64,000 nucleotides of DNA from Loripinus fragilis (lineage: Eukaryota > Mollusca > Bivalvia > Lucinida > Lucinidae). The translations under genes and the position numbers were made by a program. Positions within the stretch are counted from its first letter, which is position 1. Each line of letters starts with the position of its first letter. Shown in pieces: positions 22,129 through 32,648 of this stretch. The notes below the pieces were generated by a model. The model saw nothing but the letters and a program-made list of their open reading frames with translations, did not search any database and was not told the origin of the DNA. The stretch covers positions 57,109,172-57,173,171 of the forward strand of contig OZ026517.1 of assembly GCA_964019695.1 (NCBI GenBank). Reading direction: 5' to 3'.

Positions 22129-23159
22129 ATGCCTACCCTGGTAAGCTTGAGTGACTAGCTGTGAATAACTTAGTTTATTTTGCGCAAAAGCGCAGGCTGA
22201 TCTGTGATTGTGATAGTTTTCTGGGCTGTTGAGATTAACTTAGTTTATTTTGCGCAAAAGCGCTGGCTGATCTGTGATTGTGATAGTTTTCTGGGCTATT
22301 GAAAATAACTTAGTTTATTTGCGGGAAGATCGATCTGATTGTGACAAATTCCTACCTGGTAGGCATATTGTGGTCATCTTTTTTATAAAGACTAACTTTA
22401 CTTGCATCACAAACAACAAGGTTTCTAATTTGCATATCGTACATCTAGTACGTTGCAATAGCGAATTATATTTTACGTAAGGAATTTTGGGTTCATGAAG
22501 TTCTGCGTATCTTATAGTCTCTTTAGAAAAATAACTTAGATATTCAAGGCTAATTTCTGTAGCTAAGAAATATTACATTTAGCACAATTTTTCGCTTTTC
22601 GCGACTTTCAATGATAAGTTACGTCATATAGATTATACATGACGTCATTGAAAAGCAAGTAGTATCTTCTAAAAGCGACAACAAGTATAACTGTTCGAAC
22701 CAATAGATAATTTGGTCATTTTAAGAGGAAAGGTATTCAGATATGATGGGCCTTTTTATTATTATTTTAGCTTTACATTTTGGTCAGACTCTTAGCTTGA
22801 TTTTAACTTAGTACTTTTAATAGTTGATTAGGGTAATTATATGCTAAAAGTTAAGTTGTATAGAATGTCGCTTTAGGTTGTATCTCAAGACCTCAACTCC
22901 TAGATTTATTACTCTGTAGAATCAGCTAGGACTTTGAAAATTACTGAGTCATTTTTTTTATCTAGAGTCGGTGTGTACTTAGCAATGATAAGTCTGCTTG
23001 AATGTTTCTTAGGATTATAATTTTTCAGGTTCTTGCATGGTGTCGTATTTGATAGCTAGTATCAATCTTTTGATTAAGTTAGAGCTTCTGTTGATACGCT
23101 AGATAATCATCATTGGCATGTAATAGTATTGGGGCTTAATGATAAGATGTTGATGAAAG

Positions 23160-23490
23160 TGTCCATGTCGTTTGAGATGTGGATGCAATGTGGACCTTCA
23201 CACGTAAAATGTGGATGCAATGTGGATCCACCACATCTCCACATTTTGAAGGTGGATGTAATGTGGAGCAATGTGGATGTATTGTGGAGCAATGTGGATT
23301 TCCACATTTCAAATGTGAATAAATGCAGATATATTGTGGGTCAGCATAATGGAAATTTACGTTAATTCTTGGATAAATTCGAAATTAATGTGGACCGCCA
23401 CACTAAAAATGTGGATCCACCACATCTCCACATCTTGACAATGTGGATCCACCACATCTCCACATTTCCACAATGTGGAGTTTCCACACC
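23160..23490. repeat. Dense TGTGGA / TCCACA motif array in the TIR
   Basis: About two dozen TGTGGA or TCCACA hexamers in both orientations, many as the self-complementary ATGTGGATCCAC-type dyad. The array is mirrored at about 29390-29690 and partly at 27915-27996. Confidence 0.85.
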
Positions 23491-24007
23491 TACACATTTG
23501 ACAATTTGACTTATACCCTCTCTCAATTTCAGGTAAACTTCAGCGCTGAGCTGAAATAACTATGATTGTGATAGTTTTCTGGTCGTATCCACTAGTTGGT
23601 CTATGATAGTTTCATAGTCCTGCTGTGGTAATATATAAAATAACTTAGTCAAATTCAGCTTTGAAAATAACTTAGTCATTTTAGATGGGTATAAAGTGTC
23701 ATATGTGTGTGTGTAATAGTCAAGGCTACTAAGTTCTATGCGTCTTAAGAGTCTCTTGGTCAATCAAGACCTCATCTCCTAGAGGCATCACTCTGTAGCA
23801 TTAACTAGTGTATAGCTAGCCGTCTCAAGCTTACTACTACTGATTTTTTAATGAAAGAACAACAAAGACTGGTGAACATTTCTATAACTTTATTGCCCCG
23901 CTAACTATAACTGATTACAATGACAGAGGATTAGGGCCGTCCCTCTATTCATTGTTTACAATAAGAGGAATTAAAGAATACAAGCCATCATACAAAGTAG
24001 AATTCAA

Positions 24008-24800
24008 TTAGAATGTTTTAAACATTGATCCAGAGCCTAGTTGACTTTGAGTATATTTTGGTCCAAAGTTGTTCTGTTGCAGCTGACTTGGTGCATATTT
24101 TGATCCTGAACTCTGTTGTAATGAATCTGATTCATCATCTTCACCTAAGGAATAGGATGGTGGGTCATATTCTTCAAGTTTTCCATCCAAGAGGTATCTT
24201 CGTTTTTTAATAGCATATCTCAAAGCTTCATCCTCATCAAACTCATCGTCATCTCGTAGTCTCTTTGCTGTAGCTGTTATCTTTTTGTGCAAGGGATCTT
24301 TCTTCATGGCCTTAGATACTTTAAGGAAGCTCTGGTAGCGATCAATGACCTCTGCTCTGTATCTAGGTTCTAGTTTATCAAAAGCGACCTCCTCTGCCTC
24401 TTCTGTGTCCATGTCTGGATGTTTCTCTACTGTATGTTGTACACTTTCATTGAAAGTATCTTGTAGGTATCTATGGGCTCCACCAACAAAAACTTGCCAA
24501 GGATCAAACTTGCTCTTTTTTTCTAGAATAACGTTTGTCTTCATCATCTTCATCCGTATAGTCTGTATTACTACCATCTCGAATGCCATAATCTTTGTCT
24601 GTATATTTCTCAAAGATATCTTCCTTTTGATGACTTTTAGAAGTCTCTGCATCCGATTCGTCAGACTTAGTAGAGTCTTCATTTTCTGACATTGTTTCTG
24701 ACTCCATATCTTCACTGCAGATACCACTTGACAGATGTCGTCTCAAACTGTCTGATCTTGCAAACTGTCGTTCACACTTTGGACACTGATGTTGACCCAT
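24008..24800 (-). pseudogene. Polinton zinc-finger protein, one frameshift
   Basis: The N-terminus MGQHQCPKCERQFARSDSLR continues into a zinc finger of C-x2-C-x12-H-x5-C form. A Ser/Asp/Glu-rich linker follows (residues about 30-90). A second frame then encodes a charged helical domain (FDPWQVFVGGAHRYL; LEPRYRAEVIDRYQSFLKV; RYAIKKRRYLL) and a Gln/Ser-rich tail ending SGSMFKTF. The two frames meet at a 7-base homopolymer (24516-24522), where one base breaks a protein of about 263 residues. This could be real decay or a sequencing error. I know similar zinc-finger plus helical-domain proteins beside Maverick capsid genes in molluscs but cannot name a function; a DNA-binding regulator is plausible. 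A strong TATA box lies upstream. Confidence 0.65.
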
Positions 24801-24843
24801 TGAAATCGTTTTGGTAAATGAATAGCTTATCTCTGATTGTGTC

Positions 24844-24851
24844 CTTTTATA
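24844..24851 (-). promoter_or_regulatory. TATA box for the zinc-finger gene
   Basis: Minus strand CAAGTATAAAAGG, about 45 bases upstream of the ATG at 24800. Confidence 0.65.
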
Positions 24852-24911
24852 CTTGTAGTGACATAAAAAAACACAGTTTTGTCAATATTTCTCACAAAAA
24901 TATGACATTTT

Positions 24912-25301
24912 CTACTCTGTCTTATTATTTGCATGTACTTCTTTTGCTGCAACACTTGAGAGAGGACTGCATTTTCTTGTTTTACTGCTCTCTTTTGCAG
25001 AAGAAAAATTCTTTCTTTTATCACATCTTTGCTCAATTATATTTCTTCCATTCATACATTTCTTCTCTAATGGCATTCTTTCTAGTTGGTTTCCTATCAG
25101 CTTACGAAGTTCTCTATGGCACATTCTACAGTACTTTGGTGGTCTTCCTTGCTTGAGTTTACTATCCAACGCTGTGCTCAGTCTTTTCATCAAATATCGA
25201 ATTTGTCCATAGCTCATATGATATTTAGTTGATCTTTTAGATGCAGGTGTTTTCATATTATCATTGCAGCTTGTATTTTTCTGTCTTGCTGAGAGATCCA
25301 T
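24912..25301 (-). CDS. Small basic Cys-containing protein of the Polinton
   Basis: 129 codons from MDLSARQKNTSC; an in-frame ATG at 25382 would add 27 residues. I prefer the shorter start because a TATA box (25354-25361) lies about 53 bases upstream of it and would be inside the longer reading frame. The protein is Lys/Arg-rich, with an AT-hook-like KQGRPPK followed by YCRMCHREL (a CxxC pair) and a Ser/Lys-rich tail. I do not recognise the family. The composition suggests a nucleic-acid-binding or virion-core-type basic protein, which is inference only. It sits between the penton-like and zinc-finger genes, on the same strand, without overlap when the short start is used. Confidence 0.55.
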   Translation of the reverse strand: MDLSARQKNTSCNDNMKTPASKRSTKYHMSYGQIRYLMKRLSTALDSKLKQGRPPKYCRMCHRELRKLIGNQLERMPLEKKCMNGRNIIEQRCDKRKNFSSAKESSKTRKCSPLSSVAAKEVHANNKTE

Positions 25302-25353
25302 TCTTCCTCTTGTAGTGTTTGAAGAACAATAAGAAGTGTTAACCAAAACCATC

Positions 25354-25391
25354 ATATTTATACTGATAGCAAAATTGCTCAACTTTTTATA
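25354..25391 (-). promoter_or_regulatory. Double TATA promoter of the small basic protein
   Basis: Two boxes on the minus strand, TATAAAAAG (25383-25391) and TATAAATA (25354-25361). The same 38-bp arrangement, about 80% identical, recurs at 28023-28060. Confidence 0.55.
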
Positions 25392-26222
25392 CGTTTGAAA
25401 TGTAATTTTACTAAAGTTTTCCCACCAACAAAAGGGACAGACCTGCCAATTTCATCTTTGATATCAATATGAACCTGATCAATATAAGATTTTGCCAAAG
25501 GTACATAATGCAAATTCACAAATTCTTGATGCGATTGAGTGCTAGATTTTGACTGTTTATAAGAAACAATTCTAAGTATAGGAGCTGTTATATTTCCAAC
25601 GTAAGTGTAATCTGCAACATCAGAATAAACAAACATCTGATGGTGGGTCATGTTCAAATCAACAGCATATGTAAAAGCCTGGTTATCATTCCCAATCAGT
25701 TTATTTGAAAGATCAGGATTCCAATCCAAGTATTTCGCCAAGAGACTTTGAAAATCTTATTTGAACTCTTTTTGGATTTTCAACATGTAAGTTTACACGA
25801 TTACCTGATTTCTTATAACTTAATGAGATCATACTGTGGATTTGACGTAGAATAGCTCCACATTTTTCTTCAATTGCAATCTGAATTTGCTCTACTAAGT
25901 GCTGAGGCGAATTATAGTTTCCTGCTGGGATAAACAATTTTATTTCAGGACAACTTCCATCTTTCATGCAAACAGTATTCATTTTACTTTTCCCCAGTCT
26001 TTCCAAAACATTCTCATCGTAGAAGTGAATATAAAAATAATTGCTATTATGTGAAATGTTATATACTTCTGAAGGAGTCATAATTTCTACCAACGCTACA
26101 ACCCATTGTTCCTTCTGGACTTGAATAGGATGATTTAGCTTTGTGGTAAATGAGAACTGTTTATTTTTAGGGAAAATATCCATAGAACTATCACTCAGTA
26201 AGCTCAGATAAAATTCGTCCAT
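25379..26222 (-). pseudogene. Penton / minor-capsid-like protein of the Polinton, frameshifted
   Basis: Starts MDEFYLSLLSDSSMDIFPKN at 26222 (an ATG 54 bases further up is less likely, since a TATA box at 26261 would then be too close). The N-terminal block with FSFTTKLNHPIQVQKEQWVV and ALVEIM is the signature I associate with the vertex (penton-type, single jelly-roll) protein of Mavericks/adintoviruses. The second half, in a shifted frame, has YVGNITAPILRIV and GRSVPFVGGKTLVKLHF, the expected C-terminus. The first frame stops at 25713-25715, and the C-terminal frame is open from about 25741. A single extra base near 25714-25722 explains the break. Total length would be about 280 residues. 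No other structural gene survives, so this copy is not expected to form particles. The family call is from memory. Confidence 0.68.
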
Positions 26223-26260
26223 GATCGCATATGTGAAACAACCACCACACTTGATAGAAA

Positions 26261-26270
26261 TATTATATAA
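26261..26270 (-). promoter_or_regulatory. TATA box of the penton-like gene
   Basis: Minus strand TTATATAATA, about 40 bases upstream of the ATG at 26222, the same spacing class as the other two Polinton genes. Confidence 0.5.
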
Positions 26271-26298
26271 TGACACTTAGACTTTGCTTAACGCCATA

Positions 26299-27358
26299 CA
26301 GTGAGCCACTTTAGTTACGCACCACTTATAAAATGTAAAATTACTCGAGAAAGAAATGTGATATTTTTATTCTGAGACTACCAACGTAAAGCGCACCTAT
26401 ATTTGCATTAGCCATTGAACTTTCATTGTGATCAGATCAGAAACGGAGGAGAAAATGGGTTTTTAAGTGCACTACCCTCAAAACACCATTTCACATTGCA
26501 TTATCTCGAATGAAACTCAGATCACATTGCACTTTTTTCAGGGTCGAATTTCTGCTATGCCAGATATAAGAGCCGATTTATTCTTGGCAATATCTAAGAC
26601 TGGAATGTGATTGTTAACTTCATAGTTTTTTTAATGTTTTACTATTTTGGTTCCCAGCTTACCAAGGTTTGAAAAAAGTTGGTTTTAGTACCTTTTTCTA
26701 AGTAAGTTAAAATTTCGTATGATTCTGAGTAAACTAGTTATCAAAACACTTCTTTTATGATTTCATTTTAAACAACCATGTATCCGCCGTTTATTTTCGT
26801 AAAAAAATAAAGGATTTATTGGCGTCATGGTGTTGACGTTAGTGATGACATCACTACTACCAAGGCTATGAGACGTGTCAATGATAAGACGTTTTAGTGT
26901 TTTGATACTTCTATGTCAACAAGTGACTAATTACAAAATAATTTGCGAAGAAAACCCAGTTTGATTATTGTAACTGACGTTAATATGACGTTAAGACGAG
27001 CATTTCTTCAAAAAGTAATGGTGTTACTAAATTCAACGACCGAAAAAAGGGGTTTTACTTGAATAAATAAATTGTTTTTGGTGTTTTTCTGTCACAACGA
27101 TCACCATGGATAATGCCTAGCACAAAACAAAAATAGAAAATATAGACGTTCCGCTTGCACGTGCATTTTTCAAAATTTGTCAAAATTGCCTTTGAGTAGC
27201 AGAATGATTCGCATGAGTGATTCCAATATTTTTTTTTCGATGTTATCAAACAGATAAAAAGTCAATAAATAAATTATCATAGAGAATGTTCGATTCCAGC
27301 ATTTTTGTCAAAAAATGTGGGCCCTGAAAAAGTGGTGCGTAACTAAAGTGGCTCACTG
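26299..27358. mobile_element. TA-flanked TIR element nested in the Polinton, 1060 bp
   Basis: Ends CAGTGAGCCACTTTAGTTAC and (inverted) the same, continuing GCACCACTT, a 29-bp TIR. TA flanks both sides (26297-26298, 27359-27360). The CAGT start and TA duplication fit the Tc1/mariner superfamily. No transposase frame is visible. Confidence 0.88.
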
Positions 27359-27360
27359 TA

Positions 27361-29215
27361 TATATGAAATGGCTACTCTCATATTATTTATATTAAGATG
27401 GAATATATATCATGCAAACTTTGTATGTAATGCAGATCTGAAATATCAACTATGTGAAGATGTATATTACACGTTTTAATCCTAGACATATTCATTAACT
27501 TGTTAAATATGTAAATGTGGAAAATTCACAGTGTAAAGTGTTTAATAATTAATAATGCATGGGCTATACACTTTTTATTGACCATCAAAGGTGATGGGTG
27601 GTACTTGAACCAAAGATTAGGTTATCAGAAGTTAACTATTTAGAGATTTTTAGATGGAGTTAAGTCCCAGTCAACAATATTTCAGTTAAGTCAGGATCCT
27701 CCCAGAGACAATAAAAAAGAAAGGTAGAATAGGATAGAGGACTGAAATGGGCTCAATCCAGAAACAAATATTATCTTGCCAACAATCCAAATATGATAGA
27801 ACCATCTCTCTGAAAGTTGTCATAGCAAATGTACCATGCTACTATCAAATTGAGATACAGCGAGAAAATAGTACTGATTGGAGAGAGGGTATAAGTCAAA
27901 TTGTCAAATGTGTAGGTGTGGAAACTTCACATTGCGGAAATGTGGAGATGTGGTGGATCCACATTGTCAAGATGTGGAGATGTGGTGGATCCACATTTTT
28001 AGTGAGGCGGTCCGACCCACCCTATTTATACCGATAGCGAAATAAATCAGCTTTTTATACTGGAAAAAACCAGATTTGGAAAAACTCAGATTTTCTGAAA
28101 TCAACAGTTGAAAATTCTCACAATTGTTTCATCAAGCGTAATCACTATTTGATTTTTTCATCCAATCGAATATTTTCCATAGGTCAAACTACTGAAATTT
28201 TCAGAAAAAATCCTCAGTCAAGAATAGTTCTCAAATTATTTTGATGTGCAAATCTACTTGAATTTTTCATCAGATCAAATATTTTCTATAAGCCAAACTG
28301 CTGAAATCACTAGCAAATAAATTGACAAGCAAAACTATATGAATTTTTCACAAAGTGTCAGGCGAGACTACAATTTTTGTTAGGCCTAAAGTGCAGGCGA
28401 GACTACATTTTTTGAAAAAATTGCAAGAATTATCAGGCACTGTATAAACAGCACCATTACTCCCCCAGTACTATCCTAACCTCGGAATCCCTGGCGATTG
28501 AAACTGTCTCAAATACAAGTCAAATTCCTGCATGTCTCTATGGACCAGAGAATTTGAGGCGGAGCCACTCCAACCTGAAGGTTGGCGCCCTTAAACAGCC
28601 GAAGCTGCTCTACCTTTTTAAATGCATATTCAACAGTTTCTGAAGCACGAAGCTTCTCTACAGGCCTCGGCGGACTATAGAGTACCAGTGGTCAGTTATT
28701 TTTGTTCAACATATATCTCTATTGACTTAATAAGCAATTATTTGCGATTCATATATAAAGTAATCCTATAACAAAATGAGTTTGAAAGGGTGTCTCAAAT
28801 TTGCATACACCATCCCATAATAGTTATCATGCCTTTATAGTATGTAAAGTCGATAACTTGAATATAAGAGCTATCTTATGGTAAAAATTTGAAGTCAATC
28901 GGATTAAAAATACCCAAGATATTACAAATTTGACAAAAAGCAAGAACCGGATTTCTAAAAAGTAAAATCATATTTTCCCAATAACTTGAGTTTGCCTTGA
29001 CCGATTTTCAAAATTTTTGCACCCTATAAAAGCTTAGAACAATTGCTATCTTATCACATACATTAGAGTTATTTCATCTGCAGGTATAACATAGAGAGCA
29101 AATCAGTTATGGCATATCATCTACCGACAGAAATACAAAATATAATTTGGACTCATGAATTTTACCTAGTTATTTTATATATCATCACAGAAGGACCTTT
29201 ATTCCACAAAAGTTA
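27361..29215. other. Polinton interior without genes, containing a third partial TIR copy
   Basis: Non-coding. At 27878-28010 a block starting GAGAGAGGGTATAAGTCAAA duplicates the inner part of the right TIR (29355-29490) in the same orientation. It is followed at 28023-28060 by a copy of the double TATA promoter. Short internal duplications occur at about 28150-28310 and 28357-28415 (CAGGCGAGACTACA twice). Confidence 0.65.
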
Positions 29216-29957
29216 TTTTCAAAGCTGAATTTGACTAAGTTATTTTATATATTACCACAGCAGGACTAGGAAACTATCATAGACCATCTAGTGGATACGA
29301 CCAGAAAACTATCACAATCATAGTTATTTCAGCTCAGCGCTGAAATTTACCTGAAATTGAGAGAGGGTATAAGTCAAATTGTCGAATGTGTAGGTGTGGA
29401 AACTCCACATTGTGGAAATGTGGAGATGTGGTGGATCCACACTGTCATGATGTGGAGATGTGGTGGATCCACATTTTTAGTGTGGCGGTCCACATTAATT
29501 TCGAATTTATCCAAGAATTAACGTAAATTTCCATTATGCTGACCCACAATATATCTGCATTTATTCACATTTGAAATGTGGAAATCCACATTGCTCCACA
29601 ATACATCCACATTGCTTCACATTACATCCACCTTCAAAATGTGGAGATGTGGTGGATCCACATTGCATCCACATCTCAAACGACATGGACACTTTCATCA
29701 ACATCTTATCATTAAGCCCCAATACTATAGATCAGCCTGCGGTTTTGCGCAAAATAAACTAAGTTATTCTCAACAACCCAGTAAACTATCACAATCATAG
29801 GCCAAACCAAAATACCCCTAAAAATAAAGTAAGTTATTCACAGCTAGTCACTCAAGCTTACCAGGGTAGGCATCTATGGGGTCATTTTTTAGCCTGAAAA
29901 ATTCTAAGTTCTTTTCAGGCTTAAAAAAATGACCCCATAGTGCCGCCCATTACTACT
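29216..29957. repeat. Right terminal inverted repeat of the Polinton
   Basis: 742 bp, mirror of the left TIR, but with a deletion of about 800 bp at about 29729 relative to it (junction CCAATACTATAGATCAGCC). Confidence 0.85.
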
Positions 29958-30095
29958 CACAGCTATTTTTACATATATTGCCATCCTGAAGTGGAGTGCA
30001 ATTATAATTGGCTAAGTTTGCAATCTTTATGGTAGCACCGCCTAAGTGGTGTAGCATGAGATAGCCTTTTCCGTGAGTATTACATCAAGGTGTCA

Positions 30096-30294
30096 GGGAG
30101 CGCAGTGGCTCAGTGGTAGAGTGCTTGACTCGAGACCGAGGGGCCGCGGGTTCGAGCCTTACCGGCGTCACTGCGTTGTGTCCTTGAGCAAGACGCATTA
30201 ATCCTAGCTCAGTACTGAGTCAACCCAGGAAGACCCGTTCATACATTACTAAAAGATTGTTGAAGGGGCGTAAAGAATCAAATAAAACAAAATT
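30096..30294 (+). repeat. tRNA-derived SINE, copy 1
   Basis: A box TGGCTCAGTGGTAGAG, B box GGGTTCGAGCC, then a shared body (CACTGCGTTGTG, CAACCCAGGAAGACCCG, AAAGATTGTTGA) and an A-rich tail. A 12-bp target duplication ATCAAGGTGTCA lies at 30084-30095 and 30295-30306. Confidence 0.93.
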
Positions 30295-30458
30295 ATCAAG
30301 GTGTCACAACACTAAAATGACACACTCAGCTCATCGCCATTGACGCGAGCGGAGATGGCGATGAGTAAGATATGTCTTTTAAGAGCTCATCACTTTCACT
30401 TGAAACGGCTGCTCAACTAAAGTTTCTGTACTTCCAACCCACGTAAGCTTATACTTAA

Positions 30459-30621
30459 GGGATAACTGTATTCGAAATTTTCATTTGGGGATATATATCG
30501 TCGGATATACGGTCGGAAATTTAGTTTTACTCGACGCGTAAGCGGAGCCGTAAAACGTGATTTCCGAACGTATATCCGACGATATACCTCCCCAAATGAA
30601 AATTTTGAATATGGTTATCCC
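30459..30621. mobile_element. Palindromic MITE, family copy 1
   Basis: GGGATAACTGTATTC...AATTTTCATTTGGGG against CCCCAAATGAAAATTTTGAA...GGTTATCCCC, with inner arms TATATCGTCGGATATACGGT / ACGTATATCCGACGATATAC. The same family occurs at 33571-33744. Confidence 0.85.
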
Positions 30622-30778
30622 CATTCTAATGCACTATTAACATTTTCCCTTCCAAATGTACTTTGTTGCACCTATACGTCCAGCGGCTTCCAGCCACATT
30701 GTTGGAAATCACATGTTGTGGCTCAATTATGATTTTTCCCGTGAGGGGATTGTCTTTAAAAATGTCCTTCACTGACAC

Positions 30779-30979
30779 GGGAGCGCAGTGGCTCAGTGGT
30801 AGAGTGCTAAACCCGAGACCGAAGGGCCACGGGTTCGAGACTCAACGGCGTCACTGCGTTGTGATCCTTGATCAAGACACATTTGTCCTAGCTTAGTACT
30901 GATTCAACCCAGGAAGACCCGTCCCTTTATAACTGAAAGATTGTTAATGGGAGGTAAAGAATCAAACCAAACAAAAACA
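30779..30979 (+). repeat. tRNA-derived SINE, copy 2
   Basis: Same A box, B box (GGGTTCGAGACTC) and body as copy 1. It arose by local duplication together with copy 3. Confidence 0.9.
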
Positions 30980-30999
30980 TTGTTGGAAATCAAATGTTG

Positions 31000-31157
31000 T
31001 ATCCATGTATTTGGAACTTACACCAGAATAAGAAGGGTAAATTAAGCTGTTTGTTTACTACCGTCATGCTGTTACAATTTCTTTGTTTAATATTGCACCT
31101 TGTGTTGTTTACTTATGTAAACCTAAAGGATTGAAATAAAATCTTGAAAATCTTGAA
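31000..31157 (+). repeat. 5'-truncated retroposon 3' end
   Basis: About 155 bp interrupt the second duplication unit between ...AAATGTTG and TTGGCTCAG..., ending in GATTGAAATAAAATCTTGAA with ATCTTGA repeats. This is the form of a non-LTR 3' tail. Its family is not identifiable. Confidence 0.5.
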
Positions 31158-31221
31158 TCTTGGCTCAGTTATGATTTTTCCCGTGAGGGTATTGTATTAC
31201 AAAAATGTCCTTCAGTGACAC

Positions 31222-32648
31222 GGGAGCGCAGTGGCTCAGTGTTTTAATGCTTGACTTGAGACCGAGGGGCCGCGGGTTTGAGCCTCACCAGCGTCACTGC
31301 GTGGTGGTCCTTGAGCAGGACACATTTATGCTAGCTTAGTACTGGTTCAACCCAGGAAGACCCGTCCCTCTTTAACTGAAAGATTGTTGATGGGACGTAA
31401 AGAATTAAATCAGGGTGCCCACTCTTAGTCTGAAATGAAATTCCCTGACTTTTCACTGACTTTTCCCTGACCAAAACTCATTTTTCCCTGACAATTTTAC
31501 CCCGTGTTTGCCTCGCCTCCTCCCCTTACAGCCATCTGCTACACCTGCGTTTTATTAATACTGACATCAATCAAACTTAATCCTTCAAATGTATGAGCTT
31601 TACATCAGAAATATGTGTTTAAATAAAAAAAAGACAAACAACAGGCAGCAAGCGTGTAAGAAAATAACATTACATACATTTTTGTTGCATAAGATTATTT
31701 GTCAATAAGTTATACTGCAAACCTGAGCTGTTTGCGTCATGGTTTCAGAGAATTTTTCCAGATTTTTTAAATATGAGTCTATGGGAGCAAATGACCCCCA
31801 GGACATGGCCAATTTGGACCTCAGGGGCATGTGGTTGGCTAGAATTATGCAGGAGATCACTAAACATTGATATATACATAATATATTAGATGTGGGCCTC
31901 ATTGTTTTAGAGGTTTTTTTTTTCCATTTATAGTCAATGGACGATAATGACACCCAGGGTGTGGACAAATTTTGACCCCAGGGGAATGGTTGGCAGGATT
32001 TATGTATGGGGACCACTGGACATTGCTTTATATCAAATATATAAGCTGTGGGCCTGAACTAAAATGGCGGGAACTCTGATGGCTCACTCACCTTTTATTT
32101 TTTTTATGTCTCTGGGAGCTTTAAGTTGCCCATGGGCCATGGCAACTAGAGTTCCAATCCAGTCAGCCCAAAAACCTAATGCTTCCTTCCCCCTACCATA
32201 TGTGCTTTCATGAAATTTGATCACAACTTGAGATCTATACTTCTTTAAAAATGTGAACAGACAGCGACAACAGACCATCAATATACTCATTAACATACCT
32301 TGCTTCAGCCTTTGACTCAGGTGAGTTAAAACAATGTGACCAAAATTAGGTCTTAGAATAAAATAACAGTTACTAACCAAGAGAAATATAACTGGATTGC
32401 ATATTATATTCGTCCTCAAACTATTGAAAGTAATGAAGTCATCATCTCATATCTGTTTGTTCAATTTTTGAGGGATTAACAAAGCATGATTTTAAAATTC
32501 CCTGACTTTTCCCTGACTTTTGAAGATTTTCTAATTTCCCTGACCATTTTACAGAATTCCCTGACTTTTCCCTGACCTTGAAGAAAAATCAAATTTCCCT
32601 GACTTTTCCCTGACGGGTGGGCACCCTGTAAATAAAAAAAAATCAAAA
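31222..32648 (+). repeat. tRNA-derived SINE, copy 3, interrupted
   Basis: SINE body at 31222-31410, its A-rich tail resuming at 32629. The target duplication TCCTTCAGTGACAC is exact at 31208-31221 and 32649-32662, proving that the intervening 1.2 kb entered the SINE tail later. Confidence 0.9.
31411..32628. mobile_element. TIR element inside SINE copy 3, 1218 bp
   Basis: Ends CAGGGTGCCCAC and GTGGGCACCCTG, with repeated subterminal TTCCCTGAC motifs at both ends (at least eight copies). Flanks share TAAAT. The CAGGGTGCCCA start is hAT-like, but the legible duplication is 5 bp rather than 8, so the superfamily is left open. No transposase. Confidence 0.85.

Larger units (their letters stand above)
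22045..23670. repeat. Left terminal inverted repeat of the Polinton
   Basis: Pairs with 29216-29957. The match is collinear except for about 800 bp (roughly 22330-23120) present only on the left. The inner limit is near AAATTCAGCTTTGAAAATAAC at 23650-23670, whose complement is at about 29216-29236. A unit of about 72 bp (AACTTAGTTTATTTTGCGCA onward) is tandemly repeated a little over twice at 22165-22325. Confidence 0.85.
22045..29957. mobile_element. Polinton/Maverick, 7913 bp, internally reduced
   Basis: The outer ends are exact inverted repeats beginning AGTAGTAATGGGCGGCAC. They are flanked by a perfect 6-bp duplication CACAGC at 22039-22044 and 29958-29963. AG-starting long TIRs plus a 6-bp duplication are Polinton hallmarks. 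Three minus-strand genes survive at 24008-26222: a zinc-finger protein, a small basic Cys protein and a penton/minor-capsid-like protein. The protein-primed polymerase, integrase, ATPase, protease and major capsid gene of a 15-20 kb autonomous element are absent, so it must rely on enzymes from elsewhere. A TA-flanked transposon is nested at 26299-27358. The sharp ends and target duplication suggest it moved as this reduced unit rather than decaying in place. Confidence 0.88.
30697..31221 (+). repeat. Local duplication carrying SINE copy 2
   Basis: ACATTGTTGGAAATCACATG begins at 30697 and recurs at about 30979. The following GTTGTGGCTCAATTATGATT, through the SINE-flanking TCCTTCACTGACAC, recurs at 31158-31221 as TTGGCTCAGTTATGATTTTT and onward. 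A unit of about 282 bp, including a SINE, was therefore duplicated in tandem; the second unit holds SINE copy 3. Confidence 0.75.

Noticed and set aside
23110..23365. Small frames and a CRISPR-like look of the TGTGGA region
   Set aside because: Spacing is irregular, motifs occur in both orientations and the region is the Polinton TIR; the genome is eukaryotic.
30096..30180. Functional tRNA genes at the SINE heads
   Set aside because: A and B boxes are present, but the sequences continue into a shared SINE body with tails and target duplications, and no proper acceptor stem closes.
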